Program-made: the position numbers and the translations under genes
Shown: positions 1-8,112 of the stretch, piece after piece
Position numbering within the stretch: position 1 is the first letter of the stretch
Layout: every line of letters begins with the position of its first letter
The notes under the pieces: model-generated
Databases searched by the model: none
Told to the model about the DNA's origin: nothing
What the model saw: the letters and a program-made list of their open reading frames with translations, nothing else
Assembly: GCA_007129775.1 (NCBI GenBank)
Contig: SKUV01000236.1
Location: 1 to 14,113 of the forward strand
Direction: 5' to 3'
Source: Paracoccaceae bacterium
GTDB lineage: Bacteria; Pseudomonadota; Alphaproteobacteria; Rhodobacterales; Rhodobacteraceae
Length of the DNA stretch: 14,113 nt

Positions 1-987
1 CATGCAGCGCAGCTTGCCGCCCTGCAGCGCGGGCTTGAGCAGGTTGGAGGCATCCATCGCCCCGCCCGAGGTGGCGCCGGCGCCGATCACGGTGTGAATT
101 TCGTCGATGAAGAGGATCGCGTCGGGGTGATCCTCCAGTTCCTTGACGACGGCTTTCAGCCGTTCCTCGAAATCGCCGCGATAGCGCGTGCCGGCCAGCA
201 GCGCGCCCATGTCGAGCGAATAGATGGTGGAGCCGGCCAGCACCTCGGGCGTGTCGCCCTTGACGATCTTGAGCGCGAGCCCCTCGGCGATGGCGGTCTT
301 GCCCACGCCGGGGTCGCCCACCAGAAGCGGGTTGTTCTTGCGCCGGCGGCACAGGACCTGGATGCAGCGCTCCACCTCCTGGGTGCGGCCGATCAGGGGG
401 TCGATATCGCCCTGGGCCGATTTGGCGTTCAGATCCACGCAGTATTTCGCAAGCGCGGAGTCCTTGGGCTCGGGCGCATCGTTTCCGGCGCGCTCCTGCT
501 CTTCCTCGGTGGCGCCGGTGATCGGGCGGGTCTCGCCGAATTCGGGATCCTTGGCGACGCCATGGGCGATGAAATTCACCGCGTCATAGCGCGTCATATC
601 CTGTTCCTGCAGGAAATAGGCGGCGTTCGATTCGCGTTCCGCGAAGATCGCGACCAGCACGTTGGCGCCCGTCACCTCGTTGCGGCCCGAGCTTTGGACA
701 TGGATCGCGGCGCGCTGGATCACGCGCTGGAACGCAGCGGTCGGCACGGCCTCCGACCCTTCGATATCGGTGACCAGCGTCGAGAGATCGTCGTCGATGA
801 AGGTCACCAGCGTCTTGCGCAGCACGTCCATATCGACCGAGCACGCGCGCATCACCTTCGCGGCGTCGGGTTCGTCGATCAGCGAAAGCAGCAGGTGTTC
901 CAGCGTCGCGAGTTCATGGCGGCGCGCATTGGCCAGCGCGAGGGCACCGTGGATCGCTTGCTCGAGCGTGTTCGAAAAAGATGGCAC
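1..987 (-). CDS. clpA: ATP-dependent Clp protease ATP-binding subunit ClpA (5' part; runs off window)
   Basis: ClpA is the AAA+ unfoldase that feeds substrates, including N-degron proteins delivered by ClpS, to the ClpP peptidase in the cytoplasm. The 329 visible residues hold the N-terminal Clp repeat domain (about 1-145, opening VPSFSNTLEQAI), an acidic linker (about 150-180) and the start of the first AAA+ module. That module shows Walker A GDPGVGKT (224-231) and Walker B ILFIDE (291-296). The N-domain and short linker fit ClpA better than ClpB or ClpC. The start is GTG at 987, with AGGAGC at 1000-995 seven bases upstream. An ATG start is not available nearby. The rest of module 1 and all of module 2 lie left of the window. 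No clpS fits in the 244-bp gap to gloB, so the adaptor must be encoded elsewhere. Confidence 0.96.
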   Translation of the reverse strand, partial: MPSFSNTLEQAIHGALALANARRHELATLEHLLLSLIDEPDAAKVMRACSVDMDVLRKTLVTFIDDDLSTLVTDIEGSEAVPTAAFQRVIQRAAIHVQSSGRNEVTGANVLVAIFAERESNAAYFLQEQDMTRYDAVNFIAHGVAKDPEFGETRPITGATEEEQERAGNDAPEPKDSALAKYCVDLNAKSAQGDIDPLIGRTQEVERCIQVLCRRRKNNPLLVGDPGVGKTAIAEGLALKIVKGDTPEVLAGSTIYSLDMGALLAGTRYRGDFEERLKAVVKELEDHPDAILFIDEIHTVIGAGATSGGAMDASNLLKPALQGGKLRCM

Positions 988-1013
988 GATCTGTGCTCCT
1001 GTCCTGTGGCCGG

Positions 1014-1033
1014 AGCGGGGTAGGCACCCCGCT
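1014..1033 (-). promoter_or_regulatory. Hairpin in the clpA 5' leader
   Basis: A perfect 7-bp inverted repeat (AGCGGGG / CCCCGCT) with a 6-base loop lies 27-46 bases upstream of the clpA GTG. It should form in the transcript between the AT-rich probable promoter region and the ribosome binding site. No U-tract follows on the minus strand, so it is not a simple terminator. A role in mRNA stability or translation is possible but not shown. Confidence 0.35.
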
Positions 1034-1049
1034 TTCGACCGTGCGCCTG

Positions 1050-1094
1050 TAAGATTAAAGTTCGGTTTTATTCGCCGCGCTTCAAGTTTTTTTT
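1050..1094 (-). promoter_or_regulatory. AT-rich probable clpA promoter region
   Basis: This is the only AT-rich island between gloB and clpA. Read on the minus strand it has an A8 tract (1094-1087), then CTTGAAG (1086-1080), then a T/A-rich stretch including TTTAAT (1059-1054). CTTGAAG fits a -35 element and also matches the -35 of the heat-shock sigma-32 consensus. The spacing to TTTAAT is 20 bases, which is long, and no CCCAT-type -10 is visible. The exact promoter and sigma factor are therefore uncertain. Confidence 0.35.
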
Positions 1095-1231
1095 GCGTGA
1101 GTTCGCCGATTTCCTGCGGCGGGGGTTGCGGGGGCACGGGGATGTGCCGCTGTGGCGGGCGATGCGGGGCCGGCGCGGCGGCTGGCCGGGGCTGTTTGGG
1201 CCGGGGCCATTTGCCGGCGTGGCAGCGCGCG

Positions 1232-2002
1232 TCAGAACGCGTCCTTCAGCTTGCGCAGATGGGCGAAGACCTCGGCATCGGAGGCGCCGGCCTTGCCGAG
1301 GGCCTCTTTCAGGTCAGGCGCGCCGGCGCGCAGGAAGGGGTTTGTCGTGCGTTCGATACCCAGCGTGGCGGGCACCGTCGGTTCGCCACGCGCGCGGGCG
1401 GCGTCGATCTGGGCCTTGCGCGCGACCAGCGCGGCGTTTCCGGCATCGACCGACAGCGCGAAGGCGGCGTTGGCGGCAGTGTATTCGTGGCCCGAGCAGA
1501 CCAGCGTCGCGTCGGGCAGGGCGGCGAGCTTGGACAGGCTGTCCCACATCTGCACGGCCGTTCCCTCGAACAGCCTGCCGCAGCCCATGACCATCAGGCT
1601 GTCGCCGGTAAAGACCAGATCGGAGGCCGGGAAGAAAAAGGCGATATGGCCGACGGTATGGCCCGAGACCTCCAGCACCTCGCCGGCCTCGGCCCCGATG
1701 GTGACGGTGTCGCCCTCGGCCACGGCATGATCCAGCGGGGGCAGGCGGTGGGCATCGGCGGCGGCGCCGGTGACGCGCAGGCCGGGGTAAAGCTCGCGCA
1801 GCGGCTCCACTGCGGCGATGTGGTCGTCGTGGTGGTGGGTCAGAAGGATTTCGTCCAGCCGCCAGTCGCGGGCATCAAGCTCGGCCTCAATCGGGGCGGC
1901 CTCGGGTGCATCGACCAGCGCGGTGCTGCCCGTGTCGGGGTCATGCACGATGAAGGCGTAATTGTCCTGTCGGCACGGAACCGTCACGATTTCCAGGGGC
2001 AT
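1232..2002 (-). CDS. gloB: Hydroxyacylglutathione hydrolase (glyoxalase II)
   Basis: GloB hydrolyses S-D-lactoylglutathione to D-lactate and glutathione, the second step of glutathione-dependent methylglyoxal detoxification in the cytoplasm. The 256-residue protein is a typical-length metallo-beta-lactamase-fold enzyme. Metal ligands visible are the THHHDDH motif (55-61), H115 in the GHT motif, D134 in FTGD and H172 in the GHE motif. The C-terminal glyoxalase II domain contains the substrate-binding segment NPFLR (221-225). The ATG at 2002 has a strong AGGAGG (2015-2010) seven bases upstream, which fixes the start. The gene is divergent from the methyltransferase gene with 61 bp between start codons, and lies 244 bp upstream of clpA on the same strand. 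Nothing in the sequence is unusual for the family. Confidence 0.96.
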   Translation of the reverse strand: MPLEIVTVPCRQDNYAFIVHDPDTGSTALVDAPEAAPIEAELDARDWRLDEILLTHHHDDHIAAVEPLRELYPGLRVTGAAADAHRLPPLDHAVAEGDTVTIGAEAGEVLEVSGHTVGHIAFFFPASDLVFTGDSLMVMGCGRLFEGTAVQMWDSLSKLAALPDATLVCSGHEYTAANAAFALSVDAGNAALVARKAQIDAARARGEPTVPATLGIERTTNPFLRAGAPDLKEALGKAGASDAEVFAHLRKLKDAF

Positions 2003-2063
2003 GGCGTTTCCTCCTTGCTGCGGTATGGTGGGGCGAGTGTCATCGAAGGGGCGGGTGGGTGCA

Positions 2064-2846
2064 ATGCATCTCGACGTTCTGGATCTGCGGAATTTCTATT
2101 ATCGCACCGGGCTTGGGCGCGCGGCGCAGAAGGCGGTGCGCGACCAGTTGGTGGTGATGTGGCCTGAGGCGCGCGGGCAGACGGTTGCGGGCTTCGGCTT
2201 TGCGGTGCCCTTGCTGCGTCCGTATCTGGGGCAGGCGCGCCGGGTGATCGGGCTGATGCCGGGCCAGCAGGGGGTGATGCCGTGGCCGGCGGGCATGCCC
2301 AATGTCTCGACCCTGTGCGAAGAGGGGCGCTGGCCGCTGGCCAACGGGCAGGTGGACAAGCTGGTGCTGCTGCACGGGCTGGAGACATCGGACGATCATC
2401 GCCTCGTGCTGCGCGAGGCCGCCCGGGTGCTGGCCGACAGCGGGCGGGCGATCTTCATCGTGCCGAACCGCCGCGGGCTCTGGGCGCGGCGCGACGGCAC
2501 GCCTTTCGGGCACGGCCGCTCCTATTCGCTGGGCCAGATCGAGGCGCAACTGGCCGACTGGGGCTTTTGCGCCGAACGCCATGCCGCGGCTTTGCTCGCG
2601 CCGCCCTCGACCCGGCGTTTCTGGCTGCGCGCAGGGCCGTTTCTGGAAAAGGTCGGGCGCAACGTGTCCTCGCATCTGGCCGGCGGAGTGCTGATGGTGG
2701 AGGCGCGCAAGCGGATGGACGAGCCCGCCCGCCCGGGCCTGCGCGAGGCCGTGCGCCGCCCGATGCGGGTTCTGGAAGGGCTGGGCGCCCCGGCGCCGGA
2801 ACCCGCGCGCCGGCAGGGGGCCGGCGGACCGGCGCAACCGGAATAG
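2064..2846 (+). CDS. Class I-like SAM-dependent methyltransferase family protein, substrate unknown
   Basis: The 260-residue protein resembles the Methyltransf_11-like proteins commonly found next to gloB in Rhodobacteraceae. I recognise the family, but its substrate is not known to me. The expected SAM-binding loop region reads VAGFGFAVPLL (41-51), where the acidic-xGxGxG motif is not intact. The VDKLVLLHGLE stretch (97-107) corresponds to motif IV, and AIFIVPNRRGLW (129-140) to the later beta strand. The last 20 or so residues are Pro/Gly/Ala-rich and probably disordered. The start is uncertain. ATG 2064 is used here, GTG 2055 is three codons upstream, and the purine-rich AAGGGG near 2046-2050 fits GTG 2055 about as well. 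The frame stays open further upstream into gloB. The gene is divergent from gloB, so a shared control region in the gap is plausible. Confidence 0.8.
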   Translation: MHLDVLDLRNFYYRTGLGRAAQKAVRDQLVVMWPEARGQTVAGFGFAVPLLRPYLGQARRVIGLMPGQQGVMPWPAGMPNVSTLCEEGRWPLANGQVDKLVLLHGLETSDDHRLVLREAARVLADSGRAIFIVPNRRGLWARRDGTPFGHGRSYSLGQIEAQLADWGFCAERHAAALLAPPSTRRFWLRAGPFLEKVGRNVSSHLAGGVLMVEARKRMDEPARPGLREAVRRPMRVLEGLGAPAPEPARRQGAGGPAQPE

Positions 2847-2863
2847 CGCGACCGTCCGCCCTT

Positions 2864-2894
2864 TTGGCCGCGCGGGCCGAATCCCCCCTTTTTT
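2864..2894 (+). terminator. Weak terminator-like element after the methyltransferase gene
   Basis: A short GGCC/GGCC stem around a GCGCG loop, with TT/AA partly extending it past a bulged G, is followed after a C-run by six T (2889-2894). It begins 18 bases after the stop codon. The stem is only four strong pairs and sits about ten bases from the T-run, so the call is tentative. Confidence 0.25.
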
Positions 2895-2941
2895 GCCCTC
2901 CGCTCCTTGCCCCCGCCGGGGCCGCCTTGCGATGCTGCCGG

Positions 2942-2981
2942 CGCCCGGGACTGGCCCTGCAGCGGTGCGCTGCACCGGGCG
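2942..2981 (+). terminator. Strong nested stem-loop, possible terminator
   Basis: The inner hairpin is TGCAGCG (2958-2964), loop GTG, CGCTGCA (2968-2974). It is flanked by an outer pair CGCCCGG (2942-2948) and CCGGGCG (2975-2981). Together these give 14 perfect base pairs, with nine unpaired bases (2949-2957) on the left side only. TCTTT follows directly. The position between the methyltransferase gene and the atp promoter suits a transcription end, although the U-tract is short. A structured small RNA is an alternative. Confidence 0.45.
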
Positions 2982-3039
2982 TCTTTGCAGATGCAGCAAC
3001 AGCCTGGCCGCGTGCGACGGGCCGCGGTGCTTTTGATGG

Positions 3040-3068
3040 TTGCTAGGCTTTGAAGCCTCTGCTAGACC
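3040..3068 (+). promoter_or_regulatory. Probable promoter of the atpHAGDC operon with embedded palindrome
   Basis: GCTAGACC (3061-3068) matches seven of eight positions of the alphaproteobacterial housekeeping -10 consensus GCTANAWC described for Caulobacter. Fourteen bases upstream, TTGCTAG (3040-3046) is a weak -35 candidate. The spacer contains the imperfect palindrome AGGCTTTGAAGCCT (3045-3058; six-base arms, two-base centre), and TGCTAG occurs on both sides of it (3041-3046 and 3060-3065). The palindrome could be an operator, but that is inference. Another candidate -35, TTGATG (3033-3038), has no -10 at normal spacing. Confidence 0.4.
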
Positions 3069-3109
3069 CCTGCCGGATTTCGGGGGTCCGCCAACTGCCC
3101 GGAGGGCAG
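3065..3109 (+). promoter_or_regulatory. Two inverted repeats in the atpH leader
   Basis: GACCC (3065-3069) pairs with GGGTC (3084-3088), and CCG (3073-3075) with CGG (3081-3083) inside it. Six bases later, CTGCCC GGA GGGCAG (3095-3109) is a perfect 6-bp hairpin with a 3-base loop. If transcription starts shortly after the -10 at 3061-3068, only the second would be fully in the mRNA, at its 5' end. A 5' hairpin of this kind can protect a long-lived operon mRNA, but I have no evidence of function. Confidence 0.35.
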
Positions 3110-3175
3110 CCAGTGCCGCTGTGCCTACATGCCCGGCAGACCTGCGAGCGGAATACAACAGTCGGAAGGGTGCAC

Positions 3176-3736
3176 GTGTCCGAGTCAGCTTCGATTTCCG
3201 CCGGCATCGCCGGTCGATATGCGACCGCCATTTTCGATCTCGCACGCGAGTCGAACGCCATTCCCGCCCTTGAAAAAGATGTCGAAGCGCTGGGCGCTGC
3301 GCTGGCCGACAGCGCCGATCTGCGCGCGATGATCGGCTCGCCGCTCTATTCGCGCGAGGATCAGGGGCGCGCCATCGCCGCCGTGGCGAAGAAGATGAAA
3401 CTGTCGGCGATGCTGACCAATGCGCTGTCGCTGATGGCCGCGCGCCGGCGTCTGTTCGTGCTGCCGCAGCTGCTGCGCGCGCTGACCGGGCTGATCGCCC
3501 GCGAAAAAGGCGAGGTGACCGCCGATGTCGCCTCGGCCCGTCCGCTGAGCAAGGCGCAGGCGACTGCGCTGGCCAAGACGCTCAAGGCGCGCCTCGGTCA
3601 CGAGGTGAAACTGAATGCGACCGTCGATGAAAGCCTCATCGGCGGTCTTGTCGTCAAAGTGGGCTCGAAGATGATCGACACCTCGATCCGTTCCAGGCTC
3701 GCGGCCCTCCAGAATGTCATGAAAGAGGTCGGATAA
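3176..3736 (+). CDS. atpH: F1 ATP synthase delta subunit
   Basis: Delta (OSCP in mitochondria) sits on top of the F1 head and ties it to the peripheral stalk of F0. The 186-residue product opens with the family-typical GIAGRYATAIFDLA (10-23) in the N-terminal helical domain. It ends with the C-terminal signature DESLIGGLVVKVG (151-163), followed by IDTSIRSRL. Length is normal. The start is GTG at 3176. GGAAGGG (3164-3170) lies five bases upstream, and the encoded SESASIS start matches Rhodobacteraceae homologues. The frame stays open upstream to 3050, but that part has no homologous look and would bypass the ribosome binding site. It is the first gene of the operon, and its TAA directly abuts the atpA ATG. 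Confidence 0.95.
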   Translation: MSESASISAGIAGRYATAIFDLARESNAIPALEKDVEALGAALADSADLRAMIGSPLYSREDQGRAIAAVAKKMKLSAMLTNALSLMAARRRLFVLPQLLRALTGLIAREKGEVTADVASARPLSKAQATALAKTLKARLGHEVKLNATVDESLIGGLVVKVGSKMIDTSIRSRLAALQNVMKEVG

Positions 3737-5275
<1,539 letters not shown>

Positions 5276-5299
5276 GGGCGGGGCTGAGAGGAACGCGAT

Positions 5300-6169
5300 A
5301 TGCCAAGCCTCAAGGACCTGAAGAACCGGATCACAAGCGTCAAGTCGACGCAGAAGATCACCAAGGCGATGCAGATGGTGGCCGCGGCGAAACTGCGCCG
5401 CGCCCAGGATGCCGCGCAGGAGGCCCGCCCCTATGCCGAGCGGATGGGAGCGGTGATCAACGGCCTCGCGCTGTCGGTGCGCGGCTCTGACAGCGCTCCG
5501 CGGCTACTGGCGGGAACCGGCGATGACAAGGTGCATCTGCTGGTGGTGATGACCGCCGAGCGCGGCCTGTGCGGCGGCTTCAACTCGTCAATCGTCAAGG
5601 TCGCCCGATACCGGGCGCACAAGCTGATCGGCGAGGGCAAGACGGTGAAGATCCTCACCGTCGGCAAGAAGGGTCGTGAACAATTGCGCCGCGATCTGGG
5701 GGATTACCTGATCGGCCACGTGGATCTGTCGGAGGTCAAGCGCATCGGCTATGCCAATGCCCGCGACATCGCCGATCAGGTCATGACCCGTTTCGATGCC
5801 GGCGAATTCGACGTGGCCACGATTTTCTACAATCGCTTCCAGTCGGTGATCAGCCAGATCCCCACCGCGCAGCAGATCATCCCCGCCCCGGTGGACGAGG
5901 ATGCCGAGGCCAGCGCGCTTTACGATTACGAGCCGTCCGAGGAGGATATCCTCGCCGATCTGCTGCCGCGGTCGATCGCGACGCAGATCTTCACGGCGCT
6001 GCTGGAAAACGCGGCCTCGGAACAGGGCGCGCGGATGAGCGCGATGGACAACGCCACCCGCAACGCCGGCGACATGATCAACCGCCTGACCATCGAATAC
6101 AACCGGTCGCGTCAGGCCGCGATCACCAAGGAACTCATCGAGATCATTTCGGGCGCCGAGGCGCTCTGA
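5300..6169 (+). CDS. atpG: F1 ATP synthase gamma subunit
   Basis: Gamma is the rotor shaft that turns inside the alpha3-beta3 hexamer and couples it to the F0 ring. The 289-residue length is normal for bacteria. The N-terminal helix carries TQKITKAMQMVAAAKLRRAQ (17-36), and the central domain carries ERGLCGGFNS. The C-terminal helix ends ITKELIEIISGAEAL, which matches the family signature (I/V)-T-x-E-x2-(D/E)-x3-G-A. GAGAGGA lies about seven bases before the ATG. The gap to atpA is 24 bp and to atpD 18 bp, consistent with one transcript. Confidence 0.98.
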   Translation: MPSLKDLKNRITSVKSTQKITKAMQMVAAAKLRRAQDAAQEARPYAERMGAVINGLALSVRGSDSAPRLLAGTGDDKVHLLVVMTAERGLCGGFNSSIVKVARYRAHKLIGEGKTVKILTVGKKGREQLRRDLGDYLIGHVDLSEVKRIGYANARDIADQVMTRFDAGEFDVATIFYNRFQSVISQIPTAQQIIPAPVDEDAEASALYDYEPSEEDILADLLPRSIATQIFTALLENAASEQGARMSAMDNATRNAGDMINRLTIEYNRSRQAAITKELIEIISGAEAL

Positions 6170-6187
6170 CGGAACCGGAGAAACGAC

Positions 6188-7618
6188 ATGGCAGACACGA
6201 AAGCGACCGGCAAGATCACTCAGGTGATCGGCGCCGTGGTGGACGTTCAGTTCGAGGGCGAACTGCCCGCGATCCTGAACGCGCTGGAAACCGACAACAA
6301 CGGCAAGCGGCTGGTTCTGGAAGTGGCGCAGCATCTGGGCGAGAACACCGTGCGCGCCATCGCCATGGACGCGACCGAAGGTCTGGTGCGCGGCCAGCCC
6401 GCCGCCGACACCGGCGGGCCGATCTCGGTTCCGGTGGGCGACGGCACGCTGGGCCGGATCATGAATGTTGTCGGCGATGCGATCGACGAAAAGGGCGAGG
6501 TCGAGGCTCAGGAACGCCGGCCGATCCACCAGCCCGCTCCCGATTTCGCCGCGCAATCGACGGAATCGGAAATCCTCGTCACCGGCATCAAGGTGATCGA
6601 CCTGCTGGCGCCCTACGCCAAGGGCGGCAAGATCGGCCTCTTCGGCGGCGCCGGGGTGGGCAAGACCGTTCTCATTCAGGAACTGATCAACAACATCGCC
6701 AAGGTGCACTCGGGCTATTCGGTCTTTGCCGGCGTGGGCGAGCGCACGCGCGAGGGCAATGACCTCTATCACGAATTCATCGAATCGGGCGTCATCAACA
6801 TCGACAACCTCGTGGAATCCAAGGTGGCGCTGGTTTACGGCCAGATGAACGAGCCGCCGGGCGCGCGCGCGCGTGTGGCGCTGACCGGCCTGACGCTGGC
6901 CGAACAGTTCCGCGACCAGTCGGGCACCGACGTTCTGTTCTTTGTCGACAACATCTTCCGCTTCACGCAGGCGGGCTCCGAGGTGTCGGCGCTTCTGGGC
7001 CGCATCCCTTCGGCCGTGGGCTATCAGCCGACGCTCGCCACCGACATGGGCGCCCTGCAGGAACGCATCACCTCCACCAAGGCGGGCTCGATCACGTCCG
7101 TGCAGGCGATCTATGTGCCCGCCGACGACCTGACCGACCCGGCGCCCGCGACCTCGTTTGCCCACCTCGACGCCACCACCGTGCTGTCGCGCGCGATTTC
7201 GGAGCTGGGCATCTACCCGGCGGTGGACCCGCTCGATTCCAACAGCCGGATCCTCGATCCGCAGATCGTGGGCGAGGAGCATTATCAGGTGGCCCGCGAC
7301 GTGCAGGGGATCCTGCAGCGCTACAAGTCGCTTCAGGACATCATCGCCATTCTGGGGATGGACGAGTTGAGCGAAGAGGACAAGCTGACCGTTGCGCGCG
7401 CGCGCAAGATCCAGCGCTTCCTGTCGCAGCCCTTCGATGTGGCGCAGGTATTCACCGGGTTCCCCGGCGTGCAGGTTCCGCTGGAAAAGACCATCGCCTC
7501 GTTCAAGGCCGTGGTCGCCGGCGAATACGACCACCTGCCCGAGGGCGCCTTCTACATGGTCGGCGATATCGACGATGTGATCGCCAAGGCCGAGCGCATG
7601 GCCGCGGAAGCGGCGTAA
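6188..7618 (+). CDS. atpD: F1 ATP synthase beta subunit (catalytic)
   Basis: Beta holds the catalytic sites for ATP synthesis from ADP and phosphate. The 476-residue protein carries the P-loop GGAGVGKT (153-160), GERTREG with catalytic glutamate E185, and Walker B VLFFVDN (249-255). It also carries the family signature PAVDPLDSNS (344-353) and an intact DELSEED loop (392-398), which contacts gamma. An N-terminal beta-barrel covers about residues 8-80. The ribosome binding site is GGAG at 6177-6180, seven bases upstream. Nine bases separate the stop codon from atpC. The sequence is highly conserved throughout and shows no anomalies. Confidence 0.99.
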   Translation: MADTKATGKITQVIGAVVDVQFEGELPAILNALETDNNGKRLVLEVAQHLGENTVRAIAMDATEGLVRGQPAADTGGPISVPVGDGTLGRIMNVVGDAIDEKGEVEAQERRPIHQPAPDFAAQSTESEILVTGIKVIDLLAPYAKGGKIGLFGGAGVGKTVLIQELINNIAKVHSGYSVFAGVGERTREGNDLYHEFIESGVINIDNLVESKVALVYGQMNEPPGARARVALTGLTLAEQFRDQSGTDVLFFVDNIFRFTQAGSEVSALLGRIPSAVGYQPTLATDMGALQERITSTKAGSITSVQAIYVPADDLTDPAPATSFAHLDATTVLSRAISELGIYPAVDPLDSNSRILDPQIVGEEHYQVARDVQGILQRYKSLQDIIAILGMDELSEEDKLTVARARKIQRFLSQPFDVAQVFTGFPGVQVPLEKTIASFKAVVAGEYDHLPEGAFYMVGDIDDVIAKAERMAAEAA

Positions 7619-7627
7619 GGGGGCGTC

Positions 7628-8026
7628 ATGGCCGACACAATGCAATTCGACCTCGTGTCGCCGGAGCGGAGCCTTGCCTCGCTGCGCGCGCGCGAGGTGC
7701 AGATCCCCGGGGCCGAGGGCGATCTGACGGCCATGCCCGACCATGCGCCGTTGATCACCACGCTGCGCCCGGGTGTCGTGCGCGTGGCCGGCCCGGATGG
7801 CGAGGCGGCCTTCGTCGTCACCGGCGGCTTTGCCGAGATCACGGGCGAGGCCGCGTCGGTGCTTGCGGAGCGGGCGATCCTGGCGGCCGAAGTGACAGGC
7901 GCCATGATCGATGATCTGGTGGCGCAGGCCGAGGCCGCGGCCGAGGCGGCCCCGGCCGAGGCGCGGGATGCCGCCAACAAGGTCGTGGCCGACATGCAGG
8001 CGCTGCGGGCAGCCGTCGGCGCCTGA
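7628..8026 (+). CDS. atpC: F1 ATP synthase epsilon subunit
   Basis: Epsilon joins gamma to the c-ring and can restrain ATP hydrolysis. The 132-residue protein has the N-terminal beta-sandwich (about 1-86) with the typical EGDLTAMPDHAPLITTLRPG (30-49) and VTGGFAEI (64-71). A C-terminal helical hairpin follows, in which residues 100-113 are almost only Ala and Glu. The AAGGGGG ribosome binding site overlaps the atpD stop codon. This is the last F1 gene. No F0 genes (atpB, E, F) follow, as expected for alphaproteobacteria, which usually keep F0 at another locus. Confidence 0.96.
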   Translation: MADTMQFDLVSPERSLASLRAREVQIPGAEGDLTAMPDHAPLITTLRPGVVRVAGPDGEAAFVVTGGFAEITGEAASVLAERAILAAEVTGAMIDDLVAQAEAAAEAAPAEARDAANKVVADMQALRAAVGA

Positions 8027-8054
8027 ACGCGCGACGCTTTTGGCGCGGTTTTCG

Positions 8055-8077
8055 GGGCCCCGGTCGTGCCGGGGCCC
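8055..8077 (+). terminator. GC hairpin after atpC
   Basis: A perfect 9-bp stem (GGGCCCCGG / CCGGGGCCC) with loop TCGTG starts 28 bases after the atpC stop codon. No U-tract follows (TGTGCATT), so it may be an incomplete or Rho-assisted terminator, or an mRNA 3'-stabilising hairpin. Some read-through into the lectin-domain gene is likely, because that gene has no clear promoter in the 86-bp gap. Confidence 0.5.
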
Positions 8078-8112
8078 TGTGCATTCGGCAGGACGGGTGA
8101 AGCGAGGCGGGC

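Larger units (their letters stand above)
2847..3175. other. 329-bp gene-free stretch before the ATP synthase operon
   Basis: I find no convincing coding sequence here. It holds, in order, a weak terminator-like element with a T6 run (2889-2894), a strong nested stem-loop (2942-2981), a probable promoter for atpH (3040-3068), and two inverted repeats in the early leader (3065-3088 and 3095-3109). The ribosome binding site of atpH ends the stretch. Entries for the individual elements follow. Confidence 0.7.

Noticed and set aside
988..1231. A clpS gene between gloB and clpA
   Set aside because: The 244-bp gap is too short for clpS, and no ClpS-like peptide is seen in any frame.
2003..2063. A defined divergent promoter pair between gloB and the methyltransferase gene
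   Set aside because: Neither strand shows a -35/-10 pair with acceptable spacing in the 61 bp, so promoters may lie inside the coding regions or be too degenerate to call by eye.
94..2167. Long plus-strand open frames overlapping clpA and gloB
   Set aside because: They lie antisense to well-supported genes, and their composition is that of reverse-strand shadows.
5588..7744. A 718-codon open frame on the minus strand across atpG, atpD and atpC
   Set aside because: Same artefact of codon bias opposite conserved genes, with low-complexity composition and no family resemblance.
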